Below, one piece after another: positions 24,161 to 36,564 of a stretch of 64,000 nt of DNA (the stretch's first letter is position 1; each line of letters starts with the position of its first letter). Made by a program: the position numbers and the translations under genes. The DNA comes from Allodiplogaster sudhausi (lineage: Eukaryota > Nematoda > Chromadorea > Rhabditida > Diplogasteridae), in the NCBI GenBank assembly GCA_945643635.1, contig CALZFC010000018.1:631001-695000 (forward strand), in the 5' to 3' direction. Under the pieces are notes generated by a model. That model did not search any database, was not told the origin of the DNA, and saw only the letters and a program-made list of their open reading frames with translations.

Positions 24161-26617
24161 ATGCAGCTGCTTTCCCTCTTCGTATCGCTTTCAATAGCTC
24201 TCGGCGTCACAATCGCAGAAGAGCAGCACGATCCTCCACTTCCACCACACACAAATGTCAGCTTCACGAATGAAGCTGCATTACTCGCTATATTTGACGC
24301 TCGTCGGAGCATTTACTGAATAAAACTATGTAAAACGTATTTAATGTAATTGGAGGTGCGAGTCGACTCGGAAACATCGTTTATTCTATTCGGCACAAGA
24401 CACGGCAACCGTAACCCGGAGCAGTTTGTGGATGCGCCGGACAGAACGTGGGGCGAGGAGGGAGATCTCGAGCTCACTAGCGTCAGTTGTCGTCCGCCAG
24501 CCTTTCCGCTCATCCTGTTTTCTAGTCTTTCCTTCTATGGCTATCATGCTCGTTCCATCTCTTTCCATTGTGGTCGTCTCTTTGGGTGAAGTTTGACCGG
24601 CTAAAACCTAATAGGGAACTGTAAAAAGTTGGGAACATTAGTGCCTGCCACTAAAGAGGAATCATTACTAAAGCGATACACAACTGGTTGTAGATCGGAA
24701 AACGCCAGGCGTATGGACTCGGCAGGGCAATCCGAGCCTTTGTCGGGGATAAGATCAACGGGAACTACAAGCCCTCCGAGGCTAAGTTTTTCTCCTCTTC
24801 CGCCAGTCGATGCCAAATGACTCTTCAGGCAAGATATTCTTATTCTGCTATTTTCCTACATATAATTTTATTTCATTGAATTAATGTTGTAAAGAAATTC
24901 TATGTAGATATGTATGTATATATATGTATATACATACATATGCATGCATATATATGTGCGTACATATTTACATACATATTTCAGACAGCTCTCGCTGGAA
25001 TCTTCGACCCTTCCGGCTTTGCGGAATGGAATTCAAAAAGCTTCAACCATTGGTCACCTATTCCTTATACAATTGATGATCCCCTTCTTCGTATGTACTC
25101 TGTCAAGGGATGCGTCAACTCCGATAAGGGTATTTTTTATGTTGACTCAATTTTAAATAAAATTAAGATTGTGAAATGCCACCATGCATTCTTCATCCTC
25201 GATTATCCACCCCCCTTAAGCATGGGATCCGATCTCGAAGGACACTTTGCCCGAGTTGGAAGAGATCAAGAATCAGACTCAGCCAATCCTCAATTACATT
25301 GCTGAGAGCGACCCGAAAAGAAAGGCCTCCATCTCGGATGCTGCCGACATTGCCGACAACATTATTCAAATGGCAAGTTATCATAAAATAATTGCAACAA
25401 CAACAAAAAAACATTTACTACATAGACCCATTTTAGTTTTTAAGATAATAATTTTTAAGCATGGGGAAGGCATTCACTTACACATTCAAATGAACTTTAT
25501 CCTTAGGATTTCTACAACGCGACCTACCCAAAGTGGCTCTCGCATCCGACACTGCCCGGGTTCACGAGAGAATCTCTTCGTGCAGCCATTCTCTCGCTTA
25601 GTTCGTTCACTTTTTCTTGCCTATTTCGAAACTTTTTACTCGTTTCCCATCCGTCTATCTCTTCAATCTCCCACTTGCAGACTGAATTGAGGGCGCTGCC
25701 CTTAGCCTATTTTATGGAACTTTATTTTTCATTGCGCTTTGTAAAATGATGTTTGTTTGGGTAGTACCGGAACGGTTCTTTTCTTGGGCTCCAAGTTGGC
25801 AATCGTGACTGTTCCTTTTGAGCGGAGGCGCACACGATCAAGTGCGCGAATTACGCGCCGTGCCGCGATCTGATGGGCGGGCTCTGGCTCCAGCACATCC
25901 TGGCGGCTCTGGAAGGGGCCGCGGCTGGCAAGACCACCAAGATCATCGGATATGCTTCAGTTCGTTCTTCTCCTTCACTCCCCTTCACCTCCTCTCCTTC
26001 TCCTTCAGCATACTGAAGTGACTCTCTCCGTCATGAAACTCATGGGAATCGAGAAGGCCGAGCTGACCACGTCGGCCGGCTTCCTTGTCGAGTTCAAGAA
26101 CACAACGGTCGGCCCGGCCATCCGCCTCCTCAACCATGACCCGAATCCAATCGATGAACACGTCATCTACAAGGTTCCTAGAATTAGCAGAGTTTCATCT
26201 GAACTGCATACAAATTCAAGAGTAAACTGGCGCCAGCACTTGCGAGGGCAACGAATGCCGAAGGGTGGATGCCCCTCGATGCTTTCAAAGAGTTCGTTTT
26301 CTTTCACTCACCGTGTATTGAATTCATCTGCATTTAATCCTTTTTAATCAAAACAATAATTACTTTTAGTTGTACATGATAACCAATTTGAAAAGAAAAT
26401 CCTGACGGTTCATGTACATAAATTGATTTAAAAGAGAGAAACTCTGTAAAGAATTGTCATTCCCAATGAGTGCAGATTCGTGGCTGCGCATGCGATCGAA
26501 GACTGGCAGTCGTCCTGCGGCATCAGCGGATGCGCAGCGAACGCCGCCCAGAGTAGCTCTCCGCTTCTCTTTCCGCCTCTCCTTCTCCTGCTCTCTCTCC
26601 CTCTTCTCCCTTCTTAA
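24161..26617 (+). CDS. Secreted histidine phosphatase 1 (MINPP-like), GPI-type tail
   Basis: Histidine phosphatase of branch 2, hydrolysing phosphomonoesters in the secretory pathway or at the surface. Ten exons: 24161-24256, 24356-24481, 24694-24828, 24985-25129, 25221-25372, 25507-25600, 25823-25959, 26009-26173, 26221-26291 and 26476-26617, giving 420 residues. The signal peptide is MQLLSLFVSLSIALGVTIA. The catalytic motif RHGNRNP is in exon 2 and the proton-donor motif HTE opens exon 8. HxE, not HD, favours a MINPP-like enzyme over classical acid phosphatase; the substrate is inference. Two introns use GC donors (24829 CAG|GCAAGA and 25373 ATG|GCAAGT). Exon 10 reads past the end of its paralogues into small residues and a hydrophobic stretch (SPLLFPPLLLLLSLPLLPS), as in a GPI-anchor signal. 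Confidence 0.9.
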
Positions 26618-27275
26618 TCCTTCACATTCTCCCCTATCCCTCTGATGCTGAAGATACTGCTTATCTGCAACTCTCGCACTCTGCTAATCCTGCACCTAGA
26701 ATAACATCACCGTATTTCAGGCTAACGACTAACCCAGACATTCGAGATGTCGCTGCTGCTTTCGCAACGAGAATCGCATTTTTATTCATTGTCTTTGACG
26801 ATATGGCAGTGAAGACAAATAAATGATAGCAAAGTGAGAAAAGCCAAAAGTATTTGAATGCTTACAATAATCGTGGCTGAGGTGCTAACTGCATATTCAA
26901 AGCGACCCTCTTGATATCGGCATGCCGATAAACATCCCTAACCTCTCTATATCCATCATTAATCTCTGGTGGTGCTTCTGCTTAACTGGGCTGACTTCCG
27001 AAGCTTCTTTGCTTTCATAGTCTTGCGAATCTATTCCAGTGCTTTTATCGAATCTCTAATATTTATACTGAACGACTTGTACGAAATGTACTTATTAACT
27101 CCACATGCCGTGTTGAGAATGTTGTGATAAAGGCGATGTAAATAACCAGATATGAATGCAACCAAAATGTAGGAAGCATGAGATCATAAGAGGTGAAGGT
27201 TTCTAATCAGCTGGAAATTAACTTTATTTTAAACACTTAACGGAATGCAAAGAAATAATTTTCTAAGGAGCCAAT
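26618..27275. other. Spacer, no gene seen
   Basis: AT-rich, nothing supported. Confidence 0.55.
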
Positions 27276-27542
27276 TTGCAAAAATATTCAGGCTTGAGAG
27301 GAGAGCCAATTATTCCTGTTCTGCCGTCAACCTCAATGTCTCCTGCACGTCCATCAGCAGCTGGGAACTGCATCTACCGTAACCAGCATCCGGACGAGTA
27401 CTGTAACGATTTCATTTCCATGCGGGATGCATGCATCCATCCTGAAGTGGTGGCGAAGTGTGCTGCCTCCTGCCGTTGTTCTCCTCCGCTGGCGCCGTCT
27501 TCCTTCTTCCAGACACTCTTCGTCATTCACCAACAACGCTAA
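27276..27542 (+). CDS. ShK-like domain exon, 5' end unknown
   Basis: Open frame whose second half has six cysteines with ShK-type spacing. Motifs are CNDFISMRDAC and then CAASCRC, preceded by a first Cys in GNCIYRNQH. ShK domains are common in secreted nematode proteins and bring no function by themselves. A likely acceptor (ATATTCAG) ends at 27291, so the coding part probably begins at 27292. I could not find the first exon, which should carry the signal peptide. It could be a separate gene or a 3' exon of the phosphatase upstream. The stop is TAA 27540-27542. Confidence 0.55.
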   Translation: MQKYSGLRGEPIIPVLPSTSMSPARPSAAGNCIYRNQHPDEYCNDFISMRDACIHPEVVAKCAASCRCSPPLAPSSFFQTLFVIHQQR

Positions 27543-28534
27543 AAATTCCTTCTTGACACCTTTATGTATACACACACTACACTGATCATTAGTTCATTAT
27601 GCATATTTCTTTCGATTAAATGCTTCAGCATCTTAGATGAGCCCAAAGACTGAAGCGTAGATCGTTAGAAATGTATAGACTGAATTCTGTACGAAATTTT
27701 CCGTTACATTCTTGATTCAAAACGGGTATTTATTGTATGTTTGTACATACATATCTTTTTCTTGTAGATGAAATGCGCTTTCTAGTACTTGCATTCCCTT
27801 GTGCATTAATCATGATTTCGTTTTCTCTTGGATTTTTTTCGGTCTAGAATCTTTGTCTAATAAAATTCCTTTATTTTGATGTCGTTCTTCAGTCTCTTCA
27901 AACGGTTTGTGTAGCCATTTTCAAGTTGAGGCAGCAGAGTCGAGAGGAGAAATAAATCTCTATTCTCCAGAGATCCATGGCAAATCGAGAGACGCAGACG
28001 GTGAAATGTGTATGGAGAGTAGTTCAGCTGAGGCCTGTGCACTCTCTGAAGATGCGAGTGTTGCGGAGAGGGCAACAAGACCACATTTCACTTCATCCCT
28101 CGAACATTTACATGGCATTCCAAACAGGGAAGCATGCTCCGCCTCATACATATTCATTCATTTGTACTCTCACTCTCTTTTTTCTCCCACTCTCTGAAAT
28201 GATGTTGTTGTTCTTTTATCTTGAATCTTCTCCGTTCTTCCTTATTCTAATCCCAATTCCCAACCTCATCTATTCACCTGACCTGAAGGCTCCAGAACGC
28301 CGATATAAAAGAGAAGGGCAAACGCCATATTTCACAAGTGCCGCATTCACTTTCAATCCGGAGGAATTCGCTTTTGTTTGACCCTTTTTGTATGATAACC
28401 CCATCCCTTCTATGACAATAGCGAATGCTTGTCCTTCATATTTAATAGCAACATAGAAGTATTTGTGTAGATCATTCGAATGTTGTTCCCTCGATGACTC
28501 GCTCAGTTCATCAGCACATTAAACCTCCATTCTG

Positions 28535-28584
<50 letters not shown>

Positions 28585-28611
28585 TCTCCCCCTATTTCTC
28601 TATCTCTCCCC

Positions 28612-28666
<55 letters not shown>

Positions 28667-28765
28667 CCTCTATTTCTCTATCTCTCTCCCCCTATCTCTC
28701 TCTCTCTCTCTCTCTCTTACTCTCTCTCTTTCTACCTTTCTTTCTCTCTTTCTTTCTCTCACTCG

Positions 28766-28802
<37 letters not shown>

Positions 28803-28803
28803 T

Positions 28804-28847
<44 letters not shown>

Positions 28848-28852
28848 CACTT

Positions 28853-28900
<48 letters not shown>

Positions 28901-29058
28901 CATTTCTCCCTCTTTCTACTCTCATTGTCTCAGTCGTTTGAGGCATAAATCGTTGTCGAACATCCACGTTATATATTTTATAATTTCCAATATGCCTGCC
29001 CTGTCCTTAATATTACTCATAAAATATTGATGTTTTGTTGATTGTTCGACAGGGTAAA
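27543..29058. other. Intergenic with a long TC repeat
   Basis: No supported gene. From about 28530 to 28905 the + strand is compound (TC)n with TATC and TTTC interruptions, the longest pyrimidine tract in the window. Confidence 0.65.
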
Positions 29059-29162
29059 ATGTATCCGAGAAGTCTGATCGCGTTGGCAGTGCTCGCTGTC
29101 TGTGCAGCGTGCAATGAAGTGCTGCCTGCAAGAACCAATGCTAGTTTTCTCCCTCTCTCTCA

Positions 29163-29206
<44 letters not shown>

Positions 29207-31207
29207 CGCTCTCTCTACCTTTCTCTCCCCTCCTCATCCCTCTAACCTCTCTCCTGTTCTGTCTTCATCTCTCTGTTCCTTTCTATATACAATCCTAACT
29301 TTTCAACTACAGGTGAGGATTGATCCGGAGACGTCTTACGTCCTCATCGGAACTCGCCACGGCAACCGCAACCCGGACACCTTCGTGCAGGTTGCCAATC
29401 GCACCTGGGGCCTGGAGGGCTCTCTCGAGCTGACCAGTGTAAGAATACTTTTCCTCCTGCCAGTTTTCTATGTAAAATATCTGAGTTCTACAGATCGGGA
29501 AGCGCCAAGCATACGGATTCGGCCGGGAATTCCGTCGGTTCATCGGCACGCAGATTGTCGGCACGAACTACCAGCCATCCGAGGCCAAGTTCTATTCTTC
29601 CTCTGCCAACAGATGCCAAGCCACTCTGCAGGTCATTCAATGCTGATGTCACTTCCCCCCAATAAGGCTCTTCAAACAGGTCGTGCTTGCCGGCATCTTC
29701 CCTCCGAGCGGCTACGCTGAGTGGAACACGCAGAGCTTCGACAACTGGTCGCCCGTTCCCTACACCATCGACGACCCTCTTCTGCGCATGTATTCTATCA
29801 AGAACTGCATCAATTCGGATAAGGGTTTGCAATATTTATTTCTTCATAACGAGGCAATATTATGCATTTTGCTGGTCTTAAAATATTGCTGAAGTTCAAT
29901 TCTCCAGCCTGGCAACCCATCGACGATGAAACGCTGCCCGACCTGGTGGAGCTGGTGGAGAAGTCCAAGCCACTGTTCGATTACATGGTCCAGAGCGACT
30001 CGCAGAGAGAGCCAACCATCGTGGATGCCGCTGACATCGCTGACAACATTATTCAGATGGTTCGGGCATTCTCATCTTTTGGCAATTTGGCACAATGCCA
30101 ACAATAAAAGAATCTGTAGAAAGAAAGAGAACGATATTACAAATGCATTCGATTCAAGGACTTTTACAATGCTCCATACCCGGCCTGGCTGGCGAATCCG
30201 ACGTTGGAAGGCTACAACGCCTCGTCCATCCGGAGGGCTTATCTCAACTTTGGTCAGGAAGATCGTTCGTAGCGCGCGATTGTACATGAGCAATCAGTTA
30301 ATCAGTGGAAATATGTTGATACAGATTCGTTAGATAAAATATGTTTTCTATTTTATGGGAAGGAGAGGGTATTCGAAGTGTAACTTTAGTGGAAGCGTTC
30401 ACGATTCGCTGCGCCGACTACGAGCCCTGCCGTGATCTGATGGGCGGAGTCTGGGTCCAGCACGTTCTCACTTCACTCGACTCTGCCAATCTGGGCAAGG
30501 GACCCAAGCTCATCGGATATGCTTCGGTCAATACAACCTTTACTTCTCAAGTCTTCTTCAGTTTTCAGAATATATGGAAGAATTTGGGAGAATGGTTAGA
30601 TGAACGAACTGAGATAACGACTGAATGGCCTGTGATAATATGCTAAAGGTTTTAAATTGCTCGGAAATTGCAGCACACGGAAGTGACGTTGTCTACGATG
30701 AAGCTGCTCGGGATCGACAAGAAGGAGCTGACCACTTCGGCCGGATTCGTCATCGAGTTCAAGAAGAACGCGAATGGGCCGGCCGTCCGTCTCCTCAACC
30801 ACGACCCGAATCCGATCGATGACCACGTCATCTATAAGGTTCAGTTTGTACCTTGATGTTTTCTCACGCTGATGAAGCAACCTATGAAGTCGATCTCTTT
30901 GAGAGCAAGCTGCAGCCCGAATTGGCGGCGCACGCTTCTGCAGAAGGCTGGATACCACTCGACAAATTCAAAGAGTACGCTTAGTTCACACGGCAGAAAC
31001 ATGAACAATGTAGTGTGAAAAATTCACTGAGTTCACAAGGGAATTGTTTTTTTATTACTTTACATTTAAAAAAAAAGTAAGAAATAAGCTCATTGATTTG
31101 TAAGTGTAATGCTGAAGCTGAAACTGGCTATATTCAGGTACGCGAATGCTCGCGCCATCAAGGACTGGCAGGCCGCATGCGGAATCGAGCCTTGCCCCAG
31201 TCAATAA
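29059..31207 (+). CDS. Secreted histidine phosphatase 2 (MINPP-like)
   Basis: Tandem paralogue of the gene at 24161 with the same ten exons and phases: 29059-29139, 29313-29438, 29494-29631, 29680-29824, 29908-30059, 30159-30252, 30390-30526, 30674-30838, 30904-30974 and 31138-31207, giving 392 residues. The signal peptide starts MYPRSLIALAVLAVCAA. RHGNRNP is in exon 2 and HTE starts exon 8. Conserved cysteine-containing segments include ADYEPCRDLMGG, and the protein ends DWQAACGIEPCPSQ. It has no hydrophobic tail, so it should be soluble and secreted. Intron 1 must use a GC donor (AAT|GCTAGT) to stay in frame and contains a (TC)n tract. An AG at 29051-29052, six bases before the ATG, is a likely trans-splice acceptor. 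AATAAA follows the stop at about 31229. Confidence 0.92.
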
Positions 31208-31837
31208 GCAACCATTCAATGCGTTACAATAAACATATTTCCAACTGACTAACTGCACGAAGAAATATCACTGATATCACTAAGTTGTATTGATCATTTT
31301 TTGGTTTGGCTACATATACATATTTATTTGAGCTGCTAATGAACCACAAAATAGAATGAAGGAAGCTGAAGAGGGGGATCAATTAGCACCAGTTTTTTGC
31401 ACGGCAATCGAGATGACAGTTAACTAGGGCATGCTTATTCTTACATCCAACACACCTTTTAGATTTCATCTTCACTCTTTCTCGTTTTAATGATAAGTTG
31501 ATGATGAGGTCACGGACTCTATAGCATCGATAATAAATCTATCTTACCCGAAATGTAGGCTACGTATACTCCTCGAAATAAAAAAAAGTTATCTTTCTCT
31601 TTCTTTTGGATATCAACATTGTCGAGTTTCCTTGATCGTTGAACATATCAAGCCAGCTTCCTTAGTGTGACAATCAGAGCACCTACTAAAAGTTTACTCG
31701 TTATTAGGTTAAATATTAATACGTTTTTCAAGATATTACATTCAACTCGCAAATATGCATGTTTGCGGTGCATCCTATTTTTTTTTTTATTATATACATG
31801 CTTGCTGCAACGTGAACTCCCTTCGAAATATTTGTAG
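31208..31837. other. Spacer, no gene seen
   Basis: AT-rich; only the presumed polyadenylation signal of the upstream gene was noted. Confidence 0.55.
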
Positions 31838-33164
31838 ATGTACAGCTTTCCTTTTCTTCCAGCAATGCTGCGTTATCTTCAGCCACTTGCGGCATGCAGC
31901 AATGGCGACTCCAACAGCGTGCTGGCCGTGTCATCCCACGCCGTCCTCCTCGCCGTCTGCAGCCGCCCCCTGTCCCCCGACCACTCCACTCCACTCCAGA
32001 AGTACGCCATCGTCCCTTTCGATGGCTTCCCCACCGCTGGCCATCCCATCGACCACGCCACTTACATCCTTCCCAGTGGCAACTCTCCAGATGGTCCATG
32101 CCAAGTGGATCCTCCCCATTTCACGGCCCGCTTTGCCAGTGATCAAAGTCTCTTCGCCATGTACAAGGACAAGAAGAATCCGTTCAGATTTGTCCTCGTC
32201 AACTTCTCTTCTCTCTCTCCTCTCTTCGAAGGAGTAGTCAAGCGATCTCTTGTGCTCGGTATCACCATTCGAGAGTTGTGCTATCGGCTATCCATGGACT
32301 TCATTCCTCCGGTTGCCCAAGGGGAGCATCGCCTCTTCGTGTGGATCTCCTATCATCAGTACCGAGAGCGGATCTACATCCGAGTGAATGAACAGACCGA
32401 TGACGTCATCAACCATGCGATGGTAGTGGAGGAGACGCAGAGTGACAGAGGGAGAAGAGTGTCAGACGCCAGAGTAGCCGTGGATCTCGGGAGGACAGCC
32501 TACTTCTATGGAGGGCGCAAGCGATGCGTCTTGTATCGGGAGGATGGACAGTGCTCGACTTGGCGGGTGGATCGACTGGCCTTCTCCAGCCAGTGGAAGT
32601 GCTACGACATGATTCATCGCAATTTTCTTGTCTTCACTCGTCCAGTTGGAAAAGCAACTCGACAACAGATTGTTTGTTTACACATCATTAAGATAGTTAC
32701 TTAATTATTATTGAACGGGCAATTAAATCAGGCCTACGGGAGGCATAACAGAGCGAATAAGATAGGATAGTTTTTGATTTTAGTTATTTTTGTGATAACA
32801 GCTGGTAGACATCGAGAGTGGACTCTCGCTCCGTCTGCCTTCTCTCAACGTGAAAGACGGAGCAGAATTCGTCGCCTCTGCTGAAAGTTCTGCACACGGA
32901 AGAATCGTTTTCTCCGACGGCGTTAATGTGTTTACGGTATCATCAATTTGATTTTTTTTTTAAAACCAATATAATGCGGTAACATTCAGTGATCTCTCTC
33001 TTATTTTATTGCTTCTTAAGTGTTTCCGTCCTGGGGTGGTGCCTACTCTCTTCTTGATTGCACGGTCCGTTTGTTGGAGTCATCTGAGTGAGAAGCAGCA
33101 AGGAGAAGCACTAAGGAGCTCTTCACTTCACTTTCATTCTTTCCTCTCTTTCTGTCTGACTTAG
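31838..33164 (+). CDS. Unrecognised protein, 3 exons, 370 residues
   Basis: Exon 1 (31838-32671) is a long open frame of 278 codons with gene-like codon use. It joins in phase to 32802-32936 and 33021-33164, ending at TAG. The first Met could instead be the one at 31865, because CTTTTCTTCCAG just before it resembles an acceptor. I see no signal peptide, TM helix or known motif. The protein alternates hydrophobic and polar residues like a beta-rich fold (EHRLFVWISYHQYRERIYIR; TAYFYGGRKRCVLYREDG). It lies between phosphatase copies 2 and 3 in the same direction. Confidence 0.65.
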
Positions 33165-34391
33165 AGTTATCTGAATCTCCTTTATCAAATCACATTTTGC
33201 TGTGATTTTGGAGCTATGAATAAACGAATTTCATACTTATGATCAAACTCTATCTCGACCGCTTTAAGATGATGAATGGACATTTGCTTTTGAACAGGAA
33301 AGCCATTAAGGAAATATGAAGAAAAAGAAACTGTAATCGTAATGATGATAAATGATATGGATCGACAAAATGAGACCACAAATTAGATAAGGCTGCTTTT
33401 CTGAAACTGAGCGGTGTCTCTTGAATAGAAAAAAACCGAAAATGTAACCTAAGTGGGCGGATAAGGAGGAGAGATTGACATGGTTCTCCTGTCACTTTTT
33501 CACAGCCAAGCAGACAATTCCCATTTGGCAAAGAAGGTTCTAAGATGTCCTTCAGAAAAAGTGTATTCATTGAAAAACCAATAGAATTCAAAGGAATGAA
33601 TGGAGATCAGAAACCAAGTCGATTCTGCCTGAACGATTCCAATGGGATTTTCTTGCGTCGCATTCTGAGAAGGCATCTCTGCCTTCGTAAACGCGATGTC
33701 TATGCCAACTTTACTCTAAAGATCTCGTTCCAATTGAAACTTTCATTGTAGGAAATAAATGTGCTGGACAACATAAATGGTTGTGCGAAGGCTTTACGAC
33801 ACAAGAAGTGAAAGATCATTGAACTTCATGAAGGAAATAAGATGAGAGTTGGAGAGAGAGAAAAAAACGAAATGGAAGGGGTAAAAATATACGGGATTAG
33901 AGAGAAAGAAGAAGGAAGACCGATGGTTCCGCTTGAAGAAAATAGAGAGTGAAAGACAAAGGGAGAGAGAATGAGAGAAGAGAGAGGTAGAGAGATAGCA
34001 AAAACGAGAGAAAGAGAGAACTAAGGAGAAACCGAGAAAGAGATCCTCGTCCATGTGTCCTTGTGCCCTTTCAGTGTTGTCTTTGAAATGATCGCCCCCA
34101 TGTGCGTCGTTTGGTCAACGTACCGGTTGGAGGAGTGTTTACGAAGCTCTTTCTCGGTCAGCTCCTCACTATAAAACGGCGTGGCAGGAGAGCTCCTCTT
34201 CAAGAGAGTACTCATCCTCTGACATGGGGATGAGACAAATTGGTGAGACCGCCAAACTTATCTTCCTTTTCCTTTGTTTAGATTCATCAGCAGTTCGCGA
34301 TATATCTTAAAGAACAGTATATCTGATGTCCATGTTTCTAGACAGAGGATATTACGAGCGAATTGAGCTGTGCCTTTGCAGGGGTAAGAAA
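33165..34391. other. Intergenic with GA repeat and TATA-like site
   Basis: No supported gene. A GA-rich tract covers about 33840-34025. CTATAAAA near 34170-34177 lies about 215 bases before the next ATG and may be a TATA box for phosphatase 3. Confidence 0.5.
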
Positions 34392-36564
34392 ATGCGGTCA
34401 TGGTTCGTCGTCTCGGCGGCGCTTCTTGTCGCCTTCGCCTCGGCAGAAGAAGATGAGAAGCTTCCCAAGAAGACCAATGCACGTTTTCACAGTCAATGAT
34501 ACATTTACAAAAATGAGTATATTATACTGTTGAAAATGAAAAAGAAGGACATTTGAAGGTGAAGCTGGACAAGGGCACGACTCTTGTCCTCTTCGGCACC
34601 CGCCACGGAAACCGTAATCCGGAGACATTCGTCGAGGTGCCTGATCGCAGCTGGGGTCAGGAGGGCGAGCTCGAACTCACCAGCGTCAGTCTCTCTCTCA
34701 CTCTCTCTCTCACTCTCTTCACTCTCTCTGTCACTCTCTCTCTCACTGTCTCTCTCTCTCTGTCACTCTCTGTCACTCTCTCTGTCACTCTGTGTCACTC
34801 TCTCTGTCACTCTCTCACTCTCTCTGTCACTCTCTCTCTCACACTCTCTCTCTTTCTCTCTTACTATCTCTCTTTCTAGTTCTCTTGGTCATTTTCATGT
34901 CAATCTCTATCATTCTTCTATTCATCTATTCATCAGTTTTTGTCAGATTGGCAAGAGACAAGCCTACGGACTTGGCAAGGAAGTTCGCGAGTTCATTGGA
35001 GCTAAGCAGCTGATTGGCAAGAACTTCCAGCCTTCCGAGGCCAAGTTCTACTCTTCTTCTGCCAACAGATGCCAGATGACTCTGCAGGTTGTTGCGATCT
35101 GCCAATGAGTTCTATTTGCACTTCCTCTTGCATCAATAACAAATGACGTTTGCAGTCTGCTCTGGCCGGCCTGTACGACCCCTCCGGCTATGCCGACTGG
35201 AACAAGAAGAACTTCGAACACTGGTCTCCAGTGCCCTACAGCATTGATGATCCCCTCCTCCGCATGTACTCCGTTAAGGGATGCGTCAACTCTGATAAGG
35301 GTCAGCAGACGTACATTCCAATCACTTAATATATTTATGTAGAATTAAATAACAAAGTGATTTCACTGAGTTTTTCAGCGTGGGAGCCCGTGTCCAAGGA
35401 CACCCTCCCCGACCTGGTCGAGCTGGCCAACAAGTCCAAGCCTCTTCTTGAGTACATCGCGAAGAACGAGCCGAAGAGAAAGGGATCGATATCGGATGCA
35501 GCCGACGTTGCTGATAACATCCTGCAGATGGTTTGTGATTAGCCCTTGATAAACAAACACTTTTATCAGTCAGAAACATTGACCTCATTTATACTTATGT
35601 ACATACAAAGTTCTAACGGAGAGCTTCCTAAGATATGTACAGATAAAGCAAGAGGATCAATATTGAATGGCTTGCAGGACTTCTACAAGGCCAAGTACCC
35701 AGACTGGCTCGCCAAGCCGACACTCCCTGGCTATGATGCCAAGTCCATCAAGGCGGCTTACCTTAACTTTGGTCAGCTTTCTTTATCTTGACGGTACATC
35801 ACGGTTATAGTAGAAATAGAAATTTCTCTATTTATAATTTTCTTTATATATAACGAAGATCGGCTCTTTGCAGTGGAGGCTCACACGATTCGCTGCGCGA
35901 ACCACGCGCCGTGCCGCGATCTGATGGGCGGCCTCTGGCTCCAGCACATTCTCTCCTCCTTCGACTCCGCCGCACAGGGCAAGGGACCCAAGCTCATCGG
36001 ATACGCCTCCGTAAGATCTCTTCCCCTCTCCACTCTTCTCAACCAAGCAACTTCTCTTTCCAGCACACCGAAGTGACGCTGTCCCTCATGAAGTTGATGG
36101 GCATCGACAAGAAGGAGCTGACCACTTCGGCCGGCTTCGTCTTCGAGTTCAAGAAGGACAAGGACTCCGGCCTCGTCCGCCTTCTCAACCATGACCCCAA
36201 CCCCATCGATGCACATGTCATCTACAAGGTTACTATTATTTTAGTTTTGGAGTTTTCTACTTCTCTACAAATTATTGTTTTTCAAGTTAGTACTGAAAAA
36301 TGCCTATTGCGAAATGTTTAAAGAGCAAACTGGAGCCTGAGCTCGCGAAGTCAGCCAACTCAGACGGATGGATTCCGCTCGATAAGCTCAAGGAGTTCGT
36401 TGACTTATTATTCACTCATCGCCATTGTCAAAGTGGTTCCATTGGTTGTGATGTAAGATCGGTCATTCCAAATGACATTCTTTCGCAGATTCACGAAGAA
36501 GCGCATCATCTCTGACTGGCAGACAGCCTGCGGCATCGACCTTTGCTCGACCAAGAAACTTTAA
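34392..36564 (+). CDS. Secreted histidine phosphatase 3 (MINPP-like)
   Basis: Third paralogue with the same ten-exon plan: 34392-34478, 34559-34684, 34947-35087, 35156-35300, 35379-35530, 35678-35771, 35874-36010, 36064-36228, 36324-36394 and 36489-36564, giving 397 residues. The signal peptide starts MRSWFVVSAALLVAFASA. RHGNRNP is in exon 2 and HTE starts exon 8. The protein ends DLCSTKKL with no membrane tail. Intron 1 uses a GC donor (AAT|GCACGT), at the position where copy 1 has GT and copy 2 has GC. Intron 2 is a CACTCTCTCTGT-type repeat. TTTGCAG ending at 34381, ten bases before the ATG, is a likely trans-splice acceptor. Confidence 0.93.

Noticed and set aside
28494..29030. 178-codon open frame in the long TC repeat
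   Set aside because: It is repeat translated in one frame (SLSLSL) and ends in unrelated sequence.
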